A stretch of 64,000 bases of DNA from Andrena cerasifolii (lineage: Eukaryota > Arthropoda > Insecta > Hymenoptera > Andrenidae). Each line of letters begins with the position of its first letter. The first letter of the stretch is position 1. Of this stretch, positions 29,156-43,690 are shown in pieces. Both the position numbers and the translations under genes were made by a program. Where the stretch lies: contig NW_027484940.1 in assembly GCF_050908995.1 (NCBI RefSeq), positions 1-64,000 on the forward strand, given 5' to 3'. The notes below the pieces were generated by a model, which worked only from the letters and a program-made list of their open reading frames with translations, made no database searches and was not told the DNA's origin.

Positions 29156-32061
29156 CGATATTGAAACCGATATTAGAACCGATATTGAAAAACAAATATT
29201 GAAAAACTGATATCGAAAAACTTATATTGAAAAACCGATATTGAATCCGATATTAGAACAAATATTGAAAAACTGATATTGAAAAACCGATATTGGAAAA
29301 CCGATATTGAAAAACCTATATCGAAAAACTTATATTGCAAAACCGATATTGAATCCGATATTAGAACCGATATTGAAAAACCGATATTGAAAAACAAATA
29401 TTGAAAAACTGATATCGAAAAACCGATATTGAAAAACCGATATTGAAAAACCTATATCGAAAAACTTATATTGCAAAACCGATATTGAATCCGATATTAG
29501 AACCGATATTGAAAAACCGATATAGAAAAACAAATAATGAAAAACTGATATTGAAAAACCGATATTGAATCCGATATTAGAACCGATATTAGAACCGATA
29601 TTCAAAAACCGATATTGAAATCCAAATATTGAAAAACTGTTATCGAAAAACTGATATTGAAAAACCGATATTGAATCCGATATTGAATCCGATATTAGAA
29701 CCGATATTCAAAAACCGATATTGGAGAACAAATATTGAAAAACCGATATTGAAAAACCTATATCGAAAAACTGATATTGCAAAACCGATATTAAATCCGA
29801 TATTAGAACCGATATTGAAAAACAAATATTGAAAAACTGATATTGAAAAACCGATATTGAAAAACCTATATCGAAAAACTGATATTGCAAAACCGATATT
29901 AAATCCGATATTAGAACCGATATTAGAACCGATATTCAAAAACCGATATTGGAGAACAAATATTGGAAAACCGATATTGAAAAACCGATATTGAAACCGA
30001 TATTGAAAAACCGATATTGAAAAACAAATATTGAAAAACCGATATTGAAAAACCGATATTGAAAAACCGATATTGAAAAACCGATATTGAAAAACCGATA
30101 TTGAATCCGATATTAGAACCGATATTCAAAAACCGATATTGGAGAACAAATATAGAAAAACTGATATTGAAAAACCGATATTGAAAAACCGATATTGAAA
30201 AACCTATATCGAAAAACTTATATTGCAAAACCGATATTGAATCCGATATTAGAACCGATATTGAAAAACCGATATAGAAAAACAAATAATGAAAAACTGA
30301 TATTGAAAAACCGATATTGAATCCGATATTAGAACCGATATTCAAAAACCGATATTGAAAAACAAATATTGAAAAACTGATATTGAAAAACCGATATTGA
30401 AAAACCGATATTGAAACCGATATTAGAACCGATATTCAAAAACCGATATTGAAATCCAAATATTGAAAAACTGTTATCGAAAAACTGATATTGAAAAACC
30501 GATATTGAATCCGATATTGAATCCGATATTAGAACCGATATTCAAAAACCGATATTGGAGAACAAATATTGGAAAACCGATATTGAAAAACCGATATTGA
30601 AACCGATATTGAAACCGATATTGAAAAACCGATATTGAAAAACCGATATTGAAACCGATATTGAAAAACCGATATTGAAAAACCGATATTGAAAAACAAA
30701 TATTGAAAAACCGATATTGAAAAACCGATATTAGAACCGATATTCAAAAACCGATATTGGAGAACAAATATTGAAAAACTGATATTGAAAAACCGATATT
30801 GAAAAACCGATATTGAAACCGATATTAGAACCGATATTCAAAAACCGATATTGAAAACCAAATATTGAAAAACTGATATTCAAAAACCGATATTCAAAAA
30901 CCGATATTGAAACCGATATTAGAACCGATATTCAAAAACCGATATTGGAGAACAAATATTGAAAAACTGATATTGAAAAACCGATATTGAAAAACCGATA
31001 TTGAAACCGATATTAGAACCGATATTCAAAAACCGATATTGAAAACCAAATATTGAAAAACTGATATTCAAAAACCGATATTCAAAAACCGATATTGAAA
31101 CCGATATTAGAACCGATATTCAAAAACCGATATTGGAGAACAAATATTGAAAAACTGATATTGAAAAACCGATATTGAAAAACCGATATTGAAACCGATA
31201 TTAGAACCGATATTCAAAAACCGATATTGAAAACCAAATATTGAAAAACTGATATTCAAAAACCGATATTCAAAAACCGATATTGAAACCGATATTAGAA
31301 CCGATATTCAAAAACCGATATTGGAGAACAAATATTGAAAAACTGATATTGAAAAACCGATATTGAATCCGATATTAGAACCGATATTCAAAAACCGATA
31401 TTGGAGAACAAATATTGAAAAACTGATATTGAAAAACCGATATTGAAAAACCGATATTAGAACCGATATTGAAAAACAAATATTGAAAAACTGATATCGA
31501 AAAACTGATATTGAAAAACCGATATTGAATCCGATATTAGAACCGATATTCAAAAACCGATATTGGAGAACAAATATTGAAAAACTGATATTGAAAAACC
31601 GATATTGAAAAACCGATATTGAAACCGATATTAGAACCGATATTCAAAAACCGATATTGAAAACCAAATATTGAAAAACTGATATTCAAAAACCGATATT
31701 CAAAAACCGATATTGAAACCGATATTAGAACCGATATTCAAAAACCGATATTGGAGAACAAATATTGAAAAACTGATATTGAAAAACCGATATTGAATCC
31801 GATATTAGAACCGATATTCAAAAACCGATATTGGAGAACAAATATTGAAAAACTGATATTGAAAAACCGATATTGAAAAACCGATATTGAAAAACCGATA
31901 TTGAAAAACCGATATTGAATCCGATATTAGAACCGATATTGAAATCCAAATATTGAAAAACTGATATCGAAAAACTGATATTGAAAAACCGATATTGAAT
32001 CCGATATTGAATCCGATATTAGAACCGATATTCAAAAACCGATATTGGAGAACAAATATTG
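28975..32061 (+). repeat. Copy of 23754-26883 with a 43-bp difference
   Basis: The offset is 5221 bp from 28975 to about 31.1 kb and 5178 bp from there to 32061. The 43-bp change falls in the 188-bp HOR run: the source has a 231-bp repeat and this copy has 188 bp. The left limit is set by gaataa versus gaaaaa at 28974/23753. Confidence 0.84.
30751..31314 (+). repeat. 188-bp HOR run, three exact-length repeats
   Basis: ggagaa units start at 30751, 30939, 31127 and 31315, giving three consecutive 188-bp repeats with no length change. Each is two 94-bp modules. Confidence 0.9.
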
Positions 32062-32355
32062 AAAAACTGATATTGAAAAACCGATATTGAATCCGATATT
32101 AGAACCGATATTCAAAAACCGATATTGGAGAACAAATATTGAAAAACTGATATTGAAAAACCGATATTGAAAAACCGATATTGAAAAACCGATATTGAAA
32201 AACCGATATTGAATCCGATATTAGAACCGATATTGAAATCCAAATATTGAAAAACTGATATCGAAAAACTGATATTGAAAAACCGATATTGAATCCGATA
32301 TTGAATCCGATATTAGAACCGATATTCAAAAACCGATATTGGAGAACAAATATTG
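31719..32355 (+). repeat. 294-bp tandem duplication
   Basis: 31719-32061 and 32013-32355 match at offset 294. The left limit is gaaa versus gaat at 31718/32012; the right limit is ttga versus ttgg at 32062/32356. Neither the homologous place near 26.6-26.9 kb nor that near 37.4-37.6 kb has it, so it is private to this copy. Confidence 0.83.
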
Positions 32356-33753
32356 GAAAACCGATATTGAAAAACCGATATTGAAACCGATATTGAAACC
32401 GATATTGAAAAACCGATATTGAAAAACAAATATTGAAAAACCGATATTGAAAAACCGATATTAGAACCGATATTCAAATACCGATATTGAAAACCAAATA
32501 TTGAAAAACTGATATTGAAAAACCGATATTGAATCCGATATTAGAACCGATATTAGAACCGATATTCAAAAACCGATATTGGAGAACAAATATTGGAAAA
32601 CCGATATTGCAACCGATATTGAAAAACCGATATTGAAAAACAAATATTGAAAAACCGATATTGAATCCGATATTAGAACCGATATTCAAAAACCGATATT
32701 GGAGAACAAATATTGAAAAACTGATATTGAAAAACCGATATTCAAAAACCGATATTGAAACACCTATATCGAAAAACTTATATTGCAAAACCGATATTGA
32801 AAAACAAATATTGAAAAACTGATATCGAAAAACTGATATTGAAAAACCGATATTGAATCCGATATTAGAACCGATATTCAAAAACCGATATTGGAGAACA
32901 AATATTGAAAAACTGATATTGAAAAACTGATATTGAAAAACCGATATTGAAAAACCGATATTGAAAAACCTATATCGAAAAACTGATATTGCAAAACCGA
33001 TATTGAATCCGATATTAGAACCGATATTCAAAAACCGATATTGGAGAACAAATATTGAAAAACTGATATTGAAAAACCGATATTGAAAAACCGATATTGA
33101 AACCGATATTAGAACCGATATTCAAAAACCGATATTGAAAAACAAATATTGAAAAACTGATATCGAAAAACTGATATTGAAAAACCGATATTGAATCCGA
33201 TATTGAATCCGATATTAGAACCGATATTCAAAAACCGATATTGGAGAACAAATATTGGAAAACCGATATTGAAAAACCGATATTGAAACCGATATTGAAA
33301 AACCGATATTGAAAAACAAATATTGAAAAACCGATATTGAAAAACCGATATTGAAAAACCGATATTGAAAAACCGATATTGAAAAACCGATATTGAAAAA
33401 CCGATATTGAATCCGATATTAGAACCGATATTCAAAAACCGATATTGGAGAACAAATATTGAAAAACTGATATTGAAAAACCGATATTGAAAAACCGATA
33501 TTGAAAACCCTATATCGAAAAACTTATATTGCAAAACCGATATTGAATCCGATATTAGAACCGATATTGAAAAACCGATATAGAAAAACAAATAATGAAA
33601 AACTGATATTGAAAAACCGATATTGAATCCGATATTAGAACCGATATTCAAAAACCGATATTGGAGAACAAATATTGAAAAACTGATATTGAAAAACTGA
33701 TATTGAAAAACCGATATTGAAAAACCGATATTGAAAAACCTATATCGAAAAAC
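32013..33753 (+). repeat. Copy of 26541-28281
   Basis: Offset 5472 (5178 + 294). Ends at 33753, where the source continues ctgatattgcaaaa but this copy continues ccgatattgaaa. Confidence 0.82.
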
Positions 33754-33906
33754 CGATATTGAAACCGATATTAGAACCGATATTCAAAAACCGATATTGA
33801 AAACCAAATATTGAAAAACTGATATTCAAAAACCGATATTCAAAAACCGATATTGAAACCGATATTAGAACCGATATTCAAAAACCGATATTGGAGAACA
33901 AATATT
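33754..33906 (+). repeat. Junction segment between two offset copies
   Basis: About 150 bp of standard modules (the B half of the 188-bp HOR followed by a ggagaa unit) fills the place where 28282-28354 would be expected. The offset changes by +80 bp across it, the length of one k=4 module. Confidence 0.65.
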
Positions 33907-36900
33907 GAAAAACTGATATTGAAAAACCGATATTGAATCCGATATTAGAACCGATATTCAAAAACCGATATTGGAGAACAAATATTGAAAAACTGATATT
34001 GAAAACCCGATATTGAAAAACCGATATTGAAACCGATATTAGAACCGATATTCAAAAACCGATATTGAAAACCAAATATTGAAAAACTGATATTCAAAAA
34101 CCGATATTGAAAAACCGATATCGAAACCGATATTAGAACCGATATTCAAAAACCGATATTGGAGAACAAATATTGAAAAACTGATATTGAAAAACCGATA
34201 TTGAATCCGATATTAGAACCGATATTCAAAAACCGATATTGGAGAACAAATATTGAAAAACTGATATTGAAAAACCGATATTGAAAAACCGATATTGAAA
34301 AACCGATATTGAATCCGATATTAGAACCGATATTCAAAAACCGATATTGAAAAACAAATATTGAAAAACTGATATTGAAAAACCGATATTGAAACCGATA
34401 TTAGAACCGATATTGAAAAACCTATATCGAAAAACTTATATTGCAAAACCGATATTGAATCCGATATTAGAACCGATATTGAAAAACCGATATTGAAAAA
34501 CTGATATTGTAAAACCGATATTGAATAACCGATATTGAAAAACAAATATTGAAAAACTGATATTGAAAAAACGATATTGAAAAACAAATATTGAAAAACT
34601 TATATTCAAAAACCGATATTGAAACCGATATTAGAACCGATATTCAATAACCGATATTGAAAACCAAATATTGAAAAACTGATATTGAAAAACCGATATT
34701 GAAAAACCGATATTGAAACCGATATTAGAACCGATATTGAAAAACAAATATTGAAAAACTGATATCGAAAAACTTATATTGAAAAACCGATATTGAATCC
34801 GATATTAGAACAAATATTGAAAAACTGATATTGAAAAACCGATATTGGAAAACCGATATTGAAAAACCTATATCGAAAAACTTATATTGCTAAACCGATA
34901 TTGAATCCGATATTAGAACCGATATTGAAAAACCGATATTGAAAAACAAATATTGAAAAACTGATATCGAAAAACCGATATTGAAAAACCGATATTGAAA
35001 AACCTATATCGAAAAACTTATATTGCAAAACCGATATTGAATCCGATATTAGAACCGATATTGAAAAACCGATATAGAAAAACAAATAATGAAAAACTGA
35101 TATTGAAAAACCGATATTGAATCCGATATTAGAACCGATATTAGAACCGATATTCAAAAACCGATATTGAAATCCAAATATTGAAAAACTGTTATCGAAA
35201 AACTGATATTGAAAAACCGATATTGAATCCGATATTGAATCCGATATTAGAACCGATATTCAAAAACCGATATTGGAGAACAAATATTGAAAAACCGATA
35301 TTGAAAAACCTATATCGAAAAACTGATATTGCAAAACCGATATTAAATCCGATATTAGAACCGATATTGAAAAACAAATATTGAAAAACTGATATTGAAA
35401 AACCGATATTGAAAAACCTATATCGAAAAACTGATATTGCAAAACCGATATTAAATCCGATATTAGAACCGATATTAGAACCGATATTCAAAAACCGATA
35501 TTGGAGAACAAATATTGGAAAACCGATATTGAAAAACCGATATTGAAACCGATATTGAAAAACCGATATTGAAAAACAAATATTGAAAAACCGATATTGA
35601 AAAACCGATATTGAAAAACCGATATTGAAAAACCGATATTGAAAAACCGATATTGAATCCGATATTAGAACCGATATTCAAAAACCGATATTGGAGAACA
35701 AATATAGAAAAACTGATATTGAAAAACCGATATTGAAAAACCGATATTGAAAAACCTATATCGAAAAACTTATATTGCAAAACCGATATTGAATCCGATA
35801 TTAGAACCGATATTGAAAAACCGATATAGAAAAACAAATAATGAAAAACTGATATTGAAAAACCGATATTGAATCCGATATTAGAACCGATATTCAAAAA
35901 CCGATATTGAAAAACAAATATTGAAAAACTGATATTGAAAAACCGATATTGAAAAACCGATATTGAAACCGATATTAGAACCGATATTCAAAAACCGATA
36001 TTGAAATCCAAATATTGAAAAACTGTTATCGAAAAACTGATATTGAAAAACCGATATTGAATCCGATATTGAATCCGATATTAGAACCGATATTCAAAAA
36101 CCGATATTGGAGAACAAATATTGGAAAACCGATATTGAAAAACCGATATTGAAACCGATATTGAAACCGATATTGAAAAACCGATATTGAAAAACCGATA
36201 TTGAAACCGATATTGAAAAACCGATATTGAAAAACCGATATTGAAAAACAAATATTGAAAAACCGATATTGAAAAACCGATATTAGAACCGATATTCAAA
36301 AACCGATATTGGAGAACAAATATTGAAAAACTGATATTGAAAAACCGATATTGAAAAACCGATATTGAAACCGATATTAGAACCGATATTCAAAAACCGA
36401 TATTGAAAACCAAATATTGAAAAACTGATATTCAAAAACCGATATTCAAAAACCGATATTGAAACCGATATTAGAACCGATATTCAAAAACCGATATTGG
36501 AGAACAAATATTGAAAAACTGATATTGAAAAACCGATATTGAAAAACCGATATTGAAACCGATATTAGAACCGATATTCAAAAACCGATATTGAAAACCA
36601 AATATTGAAAAACTGATATTCAAAAACCGATATTCAAAAACCGATATTGAAACCGATATTAGAACCGATATTCAAAAACCGATATTGGAGAACAAATATT
36701 GAAAAACTGATATTGAAAAACCGATATTGAAAAACCGATATTGAAACCGATATTAGAACCGATATTCAAAAACCGATATTGAAAACCAAATATTGAAAAA
36801 CTGATATTCAAAAACCGATATTCAAAAACCGATATTGAAACCGATATTAGAACCGATATTCAAAAACCGATATTGGAGAACAAATATTGAAAAACTGATA

Positions 36901-37613
36901 TTGAAAAACCGATATTGAATCCGATATTAGAACCGATATTCAAAAACCGATATTGGAGAACAAATATTGAAAAACTGATATTGAAAAACCGATATTGAAA
37001 AACCGATATTAGAACCGATATTGAAAAACAAATATTGAAAAACTGATATCGAAAAACTGATATTGAAAAACCGATATTGAATCCGATATTAGAACCGATA
37101 TTCAAAAACCGATATTGGAGAACAAATATTGAAAAACTGATATTGAAAAACCGATATTGAAAAACCGATATTGAAACCGATATTAGAACCGATATTCAAA
37201 AACCGATATTGAAAACCAAATATTGAAAAACTGATATTCAAAAACCGATATTCAAAAACCGATATTGAAACCGATATTAGAACCGATATTCAAAAACCGA
37301 TATTGGAGAACAAATATTGAAAAACTGATATTGAAAAACCGATATTGAATCCGATATTAGAACCGATATTCAAAAACCGATATTGGAGAACAAATATTGA
37401 AAAACTGATATTGAAAAACCGATATTGAAAAACCGATATTGAAAAACCGATATTGAAAAACCGATATTGAATCCGATATTAGAACCGATATTGAAATCCA
37501 AATATTGAAAAACTGATATCGAAAAACTGATATTGAAAAACCGATATTGAATCCGATATTGAATCCGATATTAGAACCGATATTCAAAAACCGATATTGG
37601 AGAACAAATATTG
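33907..37613 (+). repeat. Copy of about 28355-32061
   Basis: Offset 5552. It has private single-base changes: gaaaacccg at 34006 and gctaaaccg at 34891. The match stops at 37614, where the source enters its private 294-bp duplication. Confidence 0.83.
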
Positions 37614-38048
37614 GAAAACCGATATTGAAAAACCGATATTGAAACCGATATTGAAACCGATATTGAAAAACCGATATTGAAAAACAAATATTGAAAAACC
37701 GATATTGAAAAACCGATATTAGAACCGATATTCAAATACCGATATTGAAAACCAAATATTGAAAAACTGATATTGAAAAACCGATATTGAATCCGATATT
37801 AGAACCGATATTAGAACCGATATTCAAAAACCGATATTGGAGAACAAATATTGGAAAACCGATATTGCAACCGATATTGAAAAACCGATATTGAAAAACA
37901 AATATTGAAAAACCGATATTGAAAAACCGATATTGAATCCGATATTAGAACCGATATTCAAAAACCGATATTGGAGAACAAATATTGAAAAACTGATATT
38001 GAAAAACCGATATTCAAAAACCGATATTGAAACACCTATATCGAAAAA
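35337..38048 (+). repeat. 2712-bp tandem block, copy A
   Basis: Matches 38049-40761 at offset 2712 with no difference noticed by eye. The end of this copy joins the start of the next inside a 5-bp shared string at 38045-38049, and the unit register is kept across the join. Confidence 0.87.
36303..36866 (+). repeat. 188-bp HOR run, three exact-length repeats
   Basis: ggagaa units start at 36303, 36491, 36679 and 36867, the +5552 counterpart of 30751-31314. Confidence 0.88.
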
Positions 38049-40761
38049 CCGATATTAAATCCGATATTAGAACCGATATTGAAAAACAAATATTGAAAAA
38101 CTGATATTGAAAAACCGATATTGAAAAACCTATATCGAAAAACTGATATTGCAAAACCGATATTAAATCCGATATTAGAACCGATATTAGAACCGATATT
38201 CAAAAACCGATATTGGAGAACAAATATTGGAAAACCGATATTGAAAAACCGATATTGAAACCGATATTGAAAAACCGATATTGAAAAACAAATATTGAAA
38301 AACCGATATTGAAAAACCGATATTGAAAAACCGATATTGAAAAACCGATATTGAAAAACCGATATTGAATCCGATATTAGAACCGATATTCAAAAACCGA
38401 TATTGGAGAACAAATATAGAAAAACTGATATTGAAAAACCGATATTGAAAAACCGATATTGAAAAACCTATATCGAAAAACTTATATTGCAAAACCGATA
38501 TTGAATCCGATATTAGAACCGATATTGAAAAACCGATATAGAAAAACAAATAATGAAAAACTGATATTGAAAAACCGATATTGAATCCGATATTAGAACC
38601 GATATTCAAAAACCGATATTGAAAAACAAATATTGAAAAACTGATATTGAAAAACCGATATTGAAAAACCGATATTGAAACCGATATTAGAACCGATATT
38701 CAAAAACCGATATTGAAATCCAAATATTGAAAAACTGTTATCGAAAAACTGATATTGAAAAACCGATATTGAATCCGATATTGAATCCGATATTAGAACC
38801 GATATTCAAAAACCGATATTGGAGAACAAATATTGGAAAACCGATATTGAAAAACCGATATTGAAACCGATATTGAAACCGATATTGAAAAACCGATATT
38901 GAAAAACCGATATTGAAACCGATATTGAAAAACCGATATTGAAAAACCGATATTGAAAAACAAATATTGAAAAACCGATATTGAAAAACCGATATTAGAA
39001 CCGATATTCAAAAACCGATATTGGAGAACAAATATTGAAAAACTGATATTGAAAAACCGATATTGAAAAACCGATATTGAAACCGATATTAGAACCGATA
39101 TTCAAAAACCGATATTGAAAACCAAATATTGAAAAACTGATATTCAAAAACCGATATTCAAAAACCGATATTGAAACCGATATTAGAACCGATATTCAAA
39201 AACCGATATTGGAGAACAAATATTGAAAAACTGATATTGAAAAACCGATATTGAAAAACCGATATTGAAACCGATATTAGAACCGATATTCAAAAACCGA
39301 TATTGAAAACCAAATATTGAAAAACTGATATTCAAAAACCGATATTCAAAAACCGATATTGAAACCGATATTAGAACCGATATTCAAAAACCGATATTGG
39401 AGAACAAATATTGAAAAACTGATATTGAAAAACCGATATTGAAAAACCGATATTGAAACCGATATTAGAACCGATATTCAAAAACCGATATTGAAAACCA
39501 AATATTGAAAAACTGATATTCAAAAACCGATATTCAAAAACCGATATTGAAACCGATATTAGAACCGATATTCAAAAACCGATATTGGAGAACAAATATT
39601 GAAAAACTGATATTGAAAAACCGATATTGAATCCGATATTAGAACCGATATTCAAAAACCGATATTGGAGAACAAATATTGAAAAACTGATATTGAAAAA
39701 CCGATATTGAAAAACCGATATTAGAACCGATATTGAAAAACAAATATTGAAAAACTGATATCGAAAAACTGATATTGAAAAACCGATATTGAATCCGATA
39801 TTAGAACCGATATTCAAAAACCGATATTGGAGAACAAATATTGAAAAACTGATATTGAAAAACCGATATTGAAAAACCGATATTGAAACCGATATTAGAA
39901 CCGATATTCAAAAACCGATATTGAAAACCAAATATTGAAAAACTGATATTCAAAAACCGATATTCAAAAACCGATATTGAAACCGATATTAGAACCGATA
40001 TTCAAAAACCGATATTGGAGAACAAATATTGAAAAACTGATATTGAAAAACCGATATTGAATCCGATATTAGAACCGATATTCAAAAACCGATATTGGAG
40101 AACAAATATTGAAAAACTGATATTGAAAAACCGATATTGAAAAACCGATATTGAAAAACCGATATTGAAAAACCGATATTGAATCCGATATTAGAACCGA
40201 TATTGAAATCCAAATATTGAAAAACTGATATCGAAAAACTGATATTGAAAAACCGATATTGAATCCGATATTGAATCCGATATTAGAACCGATATTCAAA
40301 AACCGATATTGGAGAACAAATATTGGAAAACCGATATTGAAAAACCGATATTGAAACCGATATTGAAACCGATATTGAAAAACCGATATTGAAAAACAAA
40401 TATTGAAAAACCGATATTGAAAAACCGATATTAGAACCGATATTCAAATACCGATATTGAAAACCAAATATTGAAAAACTGATATTGAAAAACCGATATT
40501 GAATCCGATATTAGAACCGATATTAGAACCGATATTCAAAAACCGATATTGGAGAACAAATATTGGAAAACCGATATTGCAACCGATATTGAAAAACCGA
40601 TATTGAAAAACAAATATTGAAAAACCGATATTGAAAAACCGATATTGAATCCGATATTAGAACCGATATTCAAAAACCGATATTGGAGAACAAATATTGA
40701 AAAACTGATATTGAAAAACCGATATTCAAAAACCGATATTGAAACACCTATATCGAAAAAC
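38049..40761 (+). repeat. 2712-bp tandem block, copy B
   Basis: Downstream partner of 35337-38048. At 40762 it continues into cttatattgcaaaa, the expected continuation of the gaaaca-cctatatcg module seen near 10140 and 27295. Copy A lacks this continuation because it was cut off at the 38049 join. Confidence 0.87.
39015..39578 (+). repeat. 188-bp HOR run, three exact-length repeats
   Basis: ggagaa units start at 39015, 39203, 39391 and 39579, the +2712 counterpart of 36303-36866. Confidence 0.88.
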
Positions 40762-41143
40762 TTATATTGCAAAACCGATATTGAAAAACAAATATTGAAA
40801 AACTGATATCGAAAAACTGATATTGAAAAACCGATATTGAATCCGATATTAGAACCGATATTCAAAAACCGATATTGGAGAACAAATATTGAAAAACTGA
40901 TATTGAAAAACTGATATTGAAAAACCGATATTGAAAAACCGATATTGAAAAACCTATATCGAAAAACTGATATTGCAAAACCGATATTGAATCCGATATT
41001 AGAACCGATATTCAAAAACCGATATTGGAGAACAAATATTGAAAAACTGATATTGAAAAACCGATATTGAAAAACCGATATTGAAACCGATATTAGAACC
41101 GATATTCAAAAACCGATATTGAAAAACAAATATTGAAAAACTG

Positions 41144-43690
41144 ATATCGAAAAACTGATATTGAAAAACCGATATTGAATCCGATATTGAATCCGATATT
41201 AGAACCGATATTCAAAAACCGATATTGGAGAACAAATATTGGAAAACCGATATTGAAAAACCGATATTGAAACCGATATTGAAACCGATATTGAAAAACC
41301 GATATTGAAAAACCGATATTGAAACCGATATTGAAAAACCGATATTGAAAAACCGATATTGAAAAACAAATATTGAAAAACCGATATTGAAAAACCGATA
41401 TTAGAACCGATATTCAAAAACCGATATTGGAGAACAAATATTGAAAAACTGATATTGAAAAACCGATATTGAAAAACCGATATTGAAACCGATATTAGAA
41501 CCGATATTCAAAAACCGATATTGAAAACCAAATATTGAAAAACTGATATTCAAAAACCGATATTCAAAAACCGATATTGAAACCGATATTAGAACCGATA
41601 TTCAAAAACCGATATTGGAGAACAAATATTGAAAAACTGATATTGAAAAACCGATATTGAAAAACCGATATTGAAACCGATATTAGAACCGATATTCAAA
41701 AACCGATATTGAAAACCAAATATTGAAAAACTGATATTCAAAAACCGATATTCAAAAACCGATATTGAAACCGATATTAGAACCGATATTCAAAAACCGA
41801 TATTGGAGAACAAATATTGAAAAACTGATATTGAAAAACCGATATTGAAAAACCGATATTGAAACCGATATTAGAACCGATATTCAAAAACCGATATTGA
41901 AAACCAAATATTGAAAAACTGATATTCAAAAACCGATATTCAAAAACCGATATTGAAACCGATATTAGAACCGATATTCAAAAACCGATATTGGAGAACA
42001 AATATTGAAAAACTGATATTGAAAAACCGATATTGAATCCGATATTAGAACCGATATTCAAAAACCGATATTGGAGAACAAATATTGAAAAACTGATATT
42101 GAAAAACCGATATTGAAAAACCGATATTAGAACCGATATTGAAAAACAAATATTGAAAAACTGATATCGAAAAACTGATATTGAAAAACCGATATTGAAT
42201 CCGATATTAGAACCGATATTCAAAAACCGATATTGGAGAACAAATATTGAAAAACTGATATTGAAAAACCGATATTGAAAAACCGATATTGAAACCGATA
42301 TTAGAACCGATATTCAAAAACCGATATTGAAAACCAAATATTGAAAAACTGATATTCAAAAACCGATATTCAAAAACCGATATTGAAACCGATATTAGAA
42401 CCGATATTCAAAAACCGATATTGGAGAACAAATATTGAAAAACTGATATTGAAAAACCGATATTGAATCCGATATTAGAACCGATATTCAAAAACCGATA
42501 TTGGAGAACAAATATTGAAAAACTGATATTGAAAAACCGATATTGAAAAACCGATATTGAAAAACCGATATTGAAAAACCGATATTGAATCCGATATTAG
42601 AACCGATATTGAAATCCAAATATTGAAAAACTGATATCGAAAAACTGATATTGAAAAACCGATATTGAATCCGATATTGAATCCGATATTAGAACCGATA
42701 TTCAAAAACCGATATTGGAGAACAAATATTGGAAAACCGATATTGAAAAACCGATATTGAAACCGATATTGAAACCGATATTGAAAAACCGATATTGAAA
42801 AACAAATATTGAAAAACCGATATTGAAAAACCGATATTAGAACCGATATTCAAATACCGATATTGAAAACCAAATATTGAAAAACTGATATTGAAAAACC
42901 GATATTGAATCCGATATTAGAACCGATATTAGAACCGATATTCAAAAACCGATATTGGAGAACAAATATTGGAAAACCGATATTGCAACCGATATTGAAA
43001 AACCGATATTGAAAAACAAATATTGAAAAACCGATATTGAAAAACCGATATTGAATCCGATATTAGAACCGATATTCAAAAACCGATATTGGAGAACAAA
43101 TATTGAAAAACTGATATTGAAAAACCGATATTCAAAAACCGATATTGAAACACCTATATCGAAAAACTTATATTGCAAAACCGATATTGAAAAACAAATA
43201 TTGAAAAACTGATATCGAAAAACTGATATTGAAAAACCGATATTGAATCCGATATTAGAACCGATATTCAAAAACCGATATTGGAGAACAAATATTGAAA
43301 AACTGATATTGAAAAACTGATATTGAAAAACCGATATTGAAAAACCGATATTGAAAAACCTATATCGAAAAACTGATATTGCAAAACCGATATTGAATCC
43401 GATATTAGAACCGATATTCAAAAACCGATATTGGAGAACAAATATTGAAAAACTGATATTGAAAAACCGATATTGAAAAACCGATATTGAAACCGATATT
43501 AGAACCGATATTCAAAAACCGATATTGAAAAACAAATATTGAAAAACTGATATCGAAAAACTGATATTGAAAAACCGATATTGAATCCGATATTGAATCC
43601 GATATTAGAACCGATATTCAAAAACCGATATTGGAGAACAAATATTGGAAAACCGATATTGAAAAACCGATATTGAAACCGATATTGAAA
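41144..43690 (+). repeat. 2406-bp offset copy of 38738-41284
   Basis: Unit order matches at offset 2406. The left limit is near 41144, where ctgatatcg replaces ctgttatcg. The right limit is at 43690, where one 12-bp gaaa unit of the source is missing. Together with the 2712-bp pair, the same roughly 2.3-kb core is present three times in a row (35.3-43.7 kb). Confidence 0.83.
41421..41984 (+). repeat. 188-bp HOR run, three exact-length repeats
   Basis: ggagaa units start at 41421, 41609, 41797 and 41985, the +2406 counterpart of 39015-39578. Confidence 0.88.
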
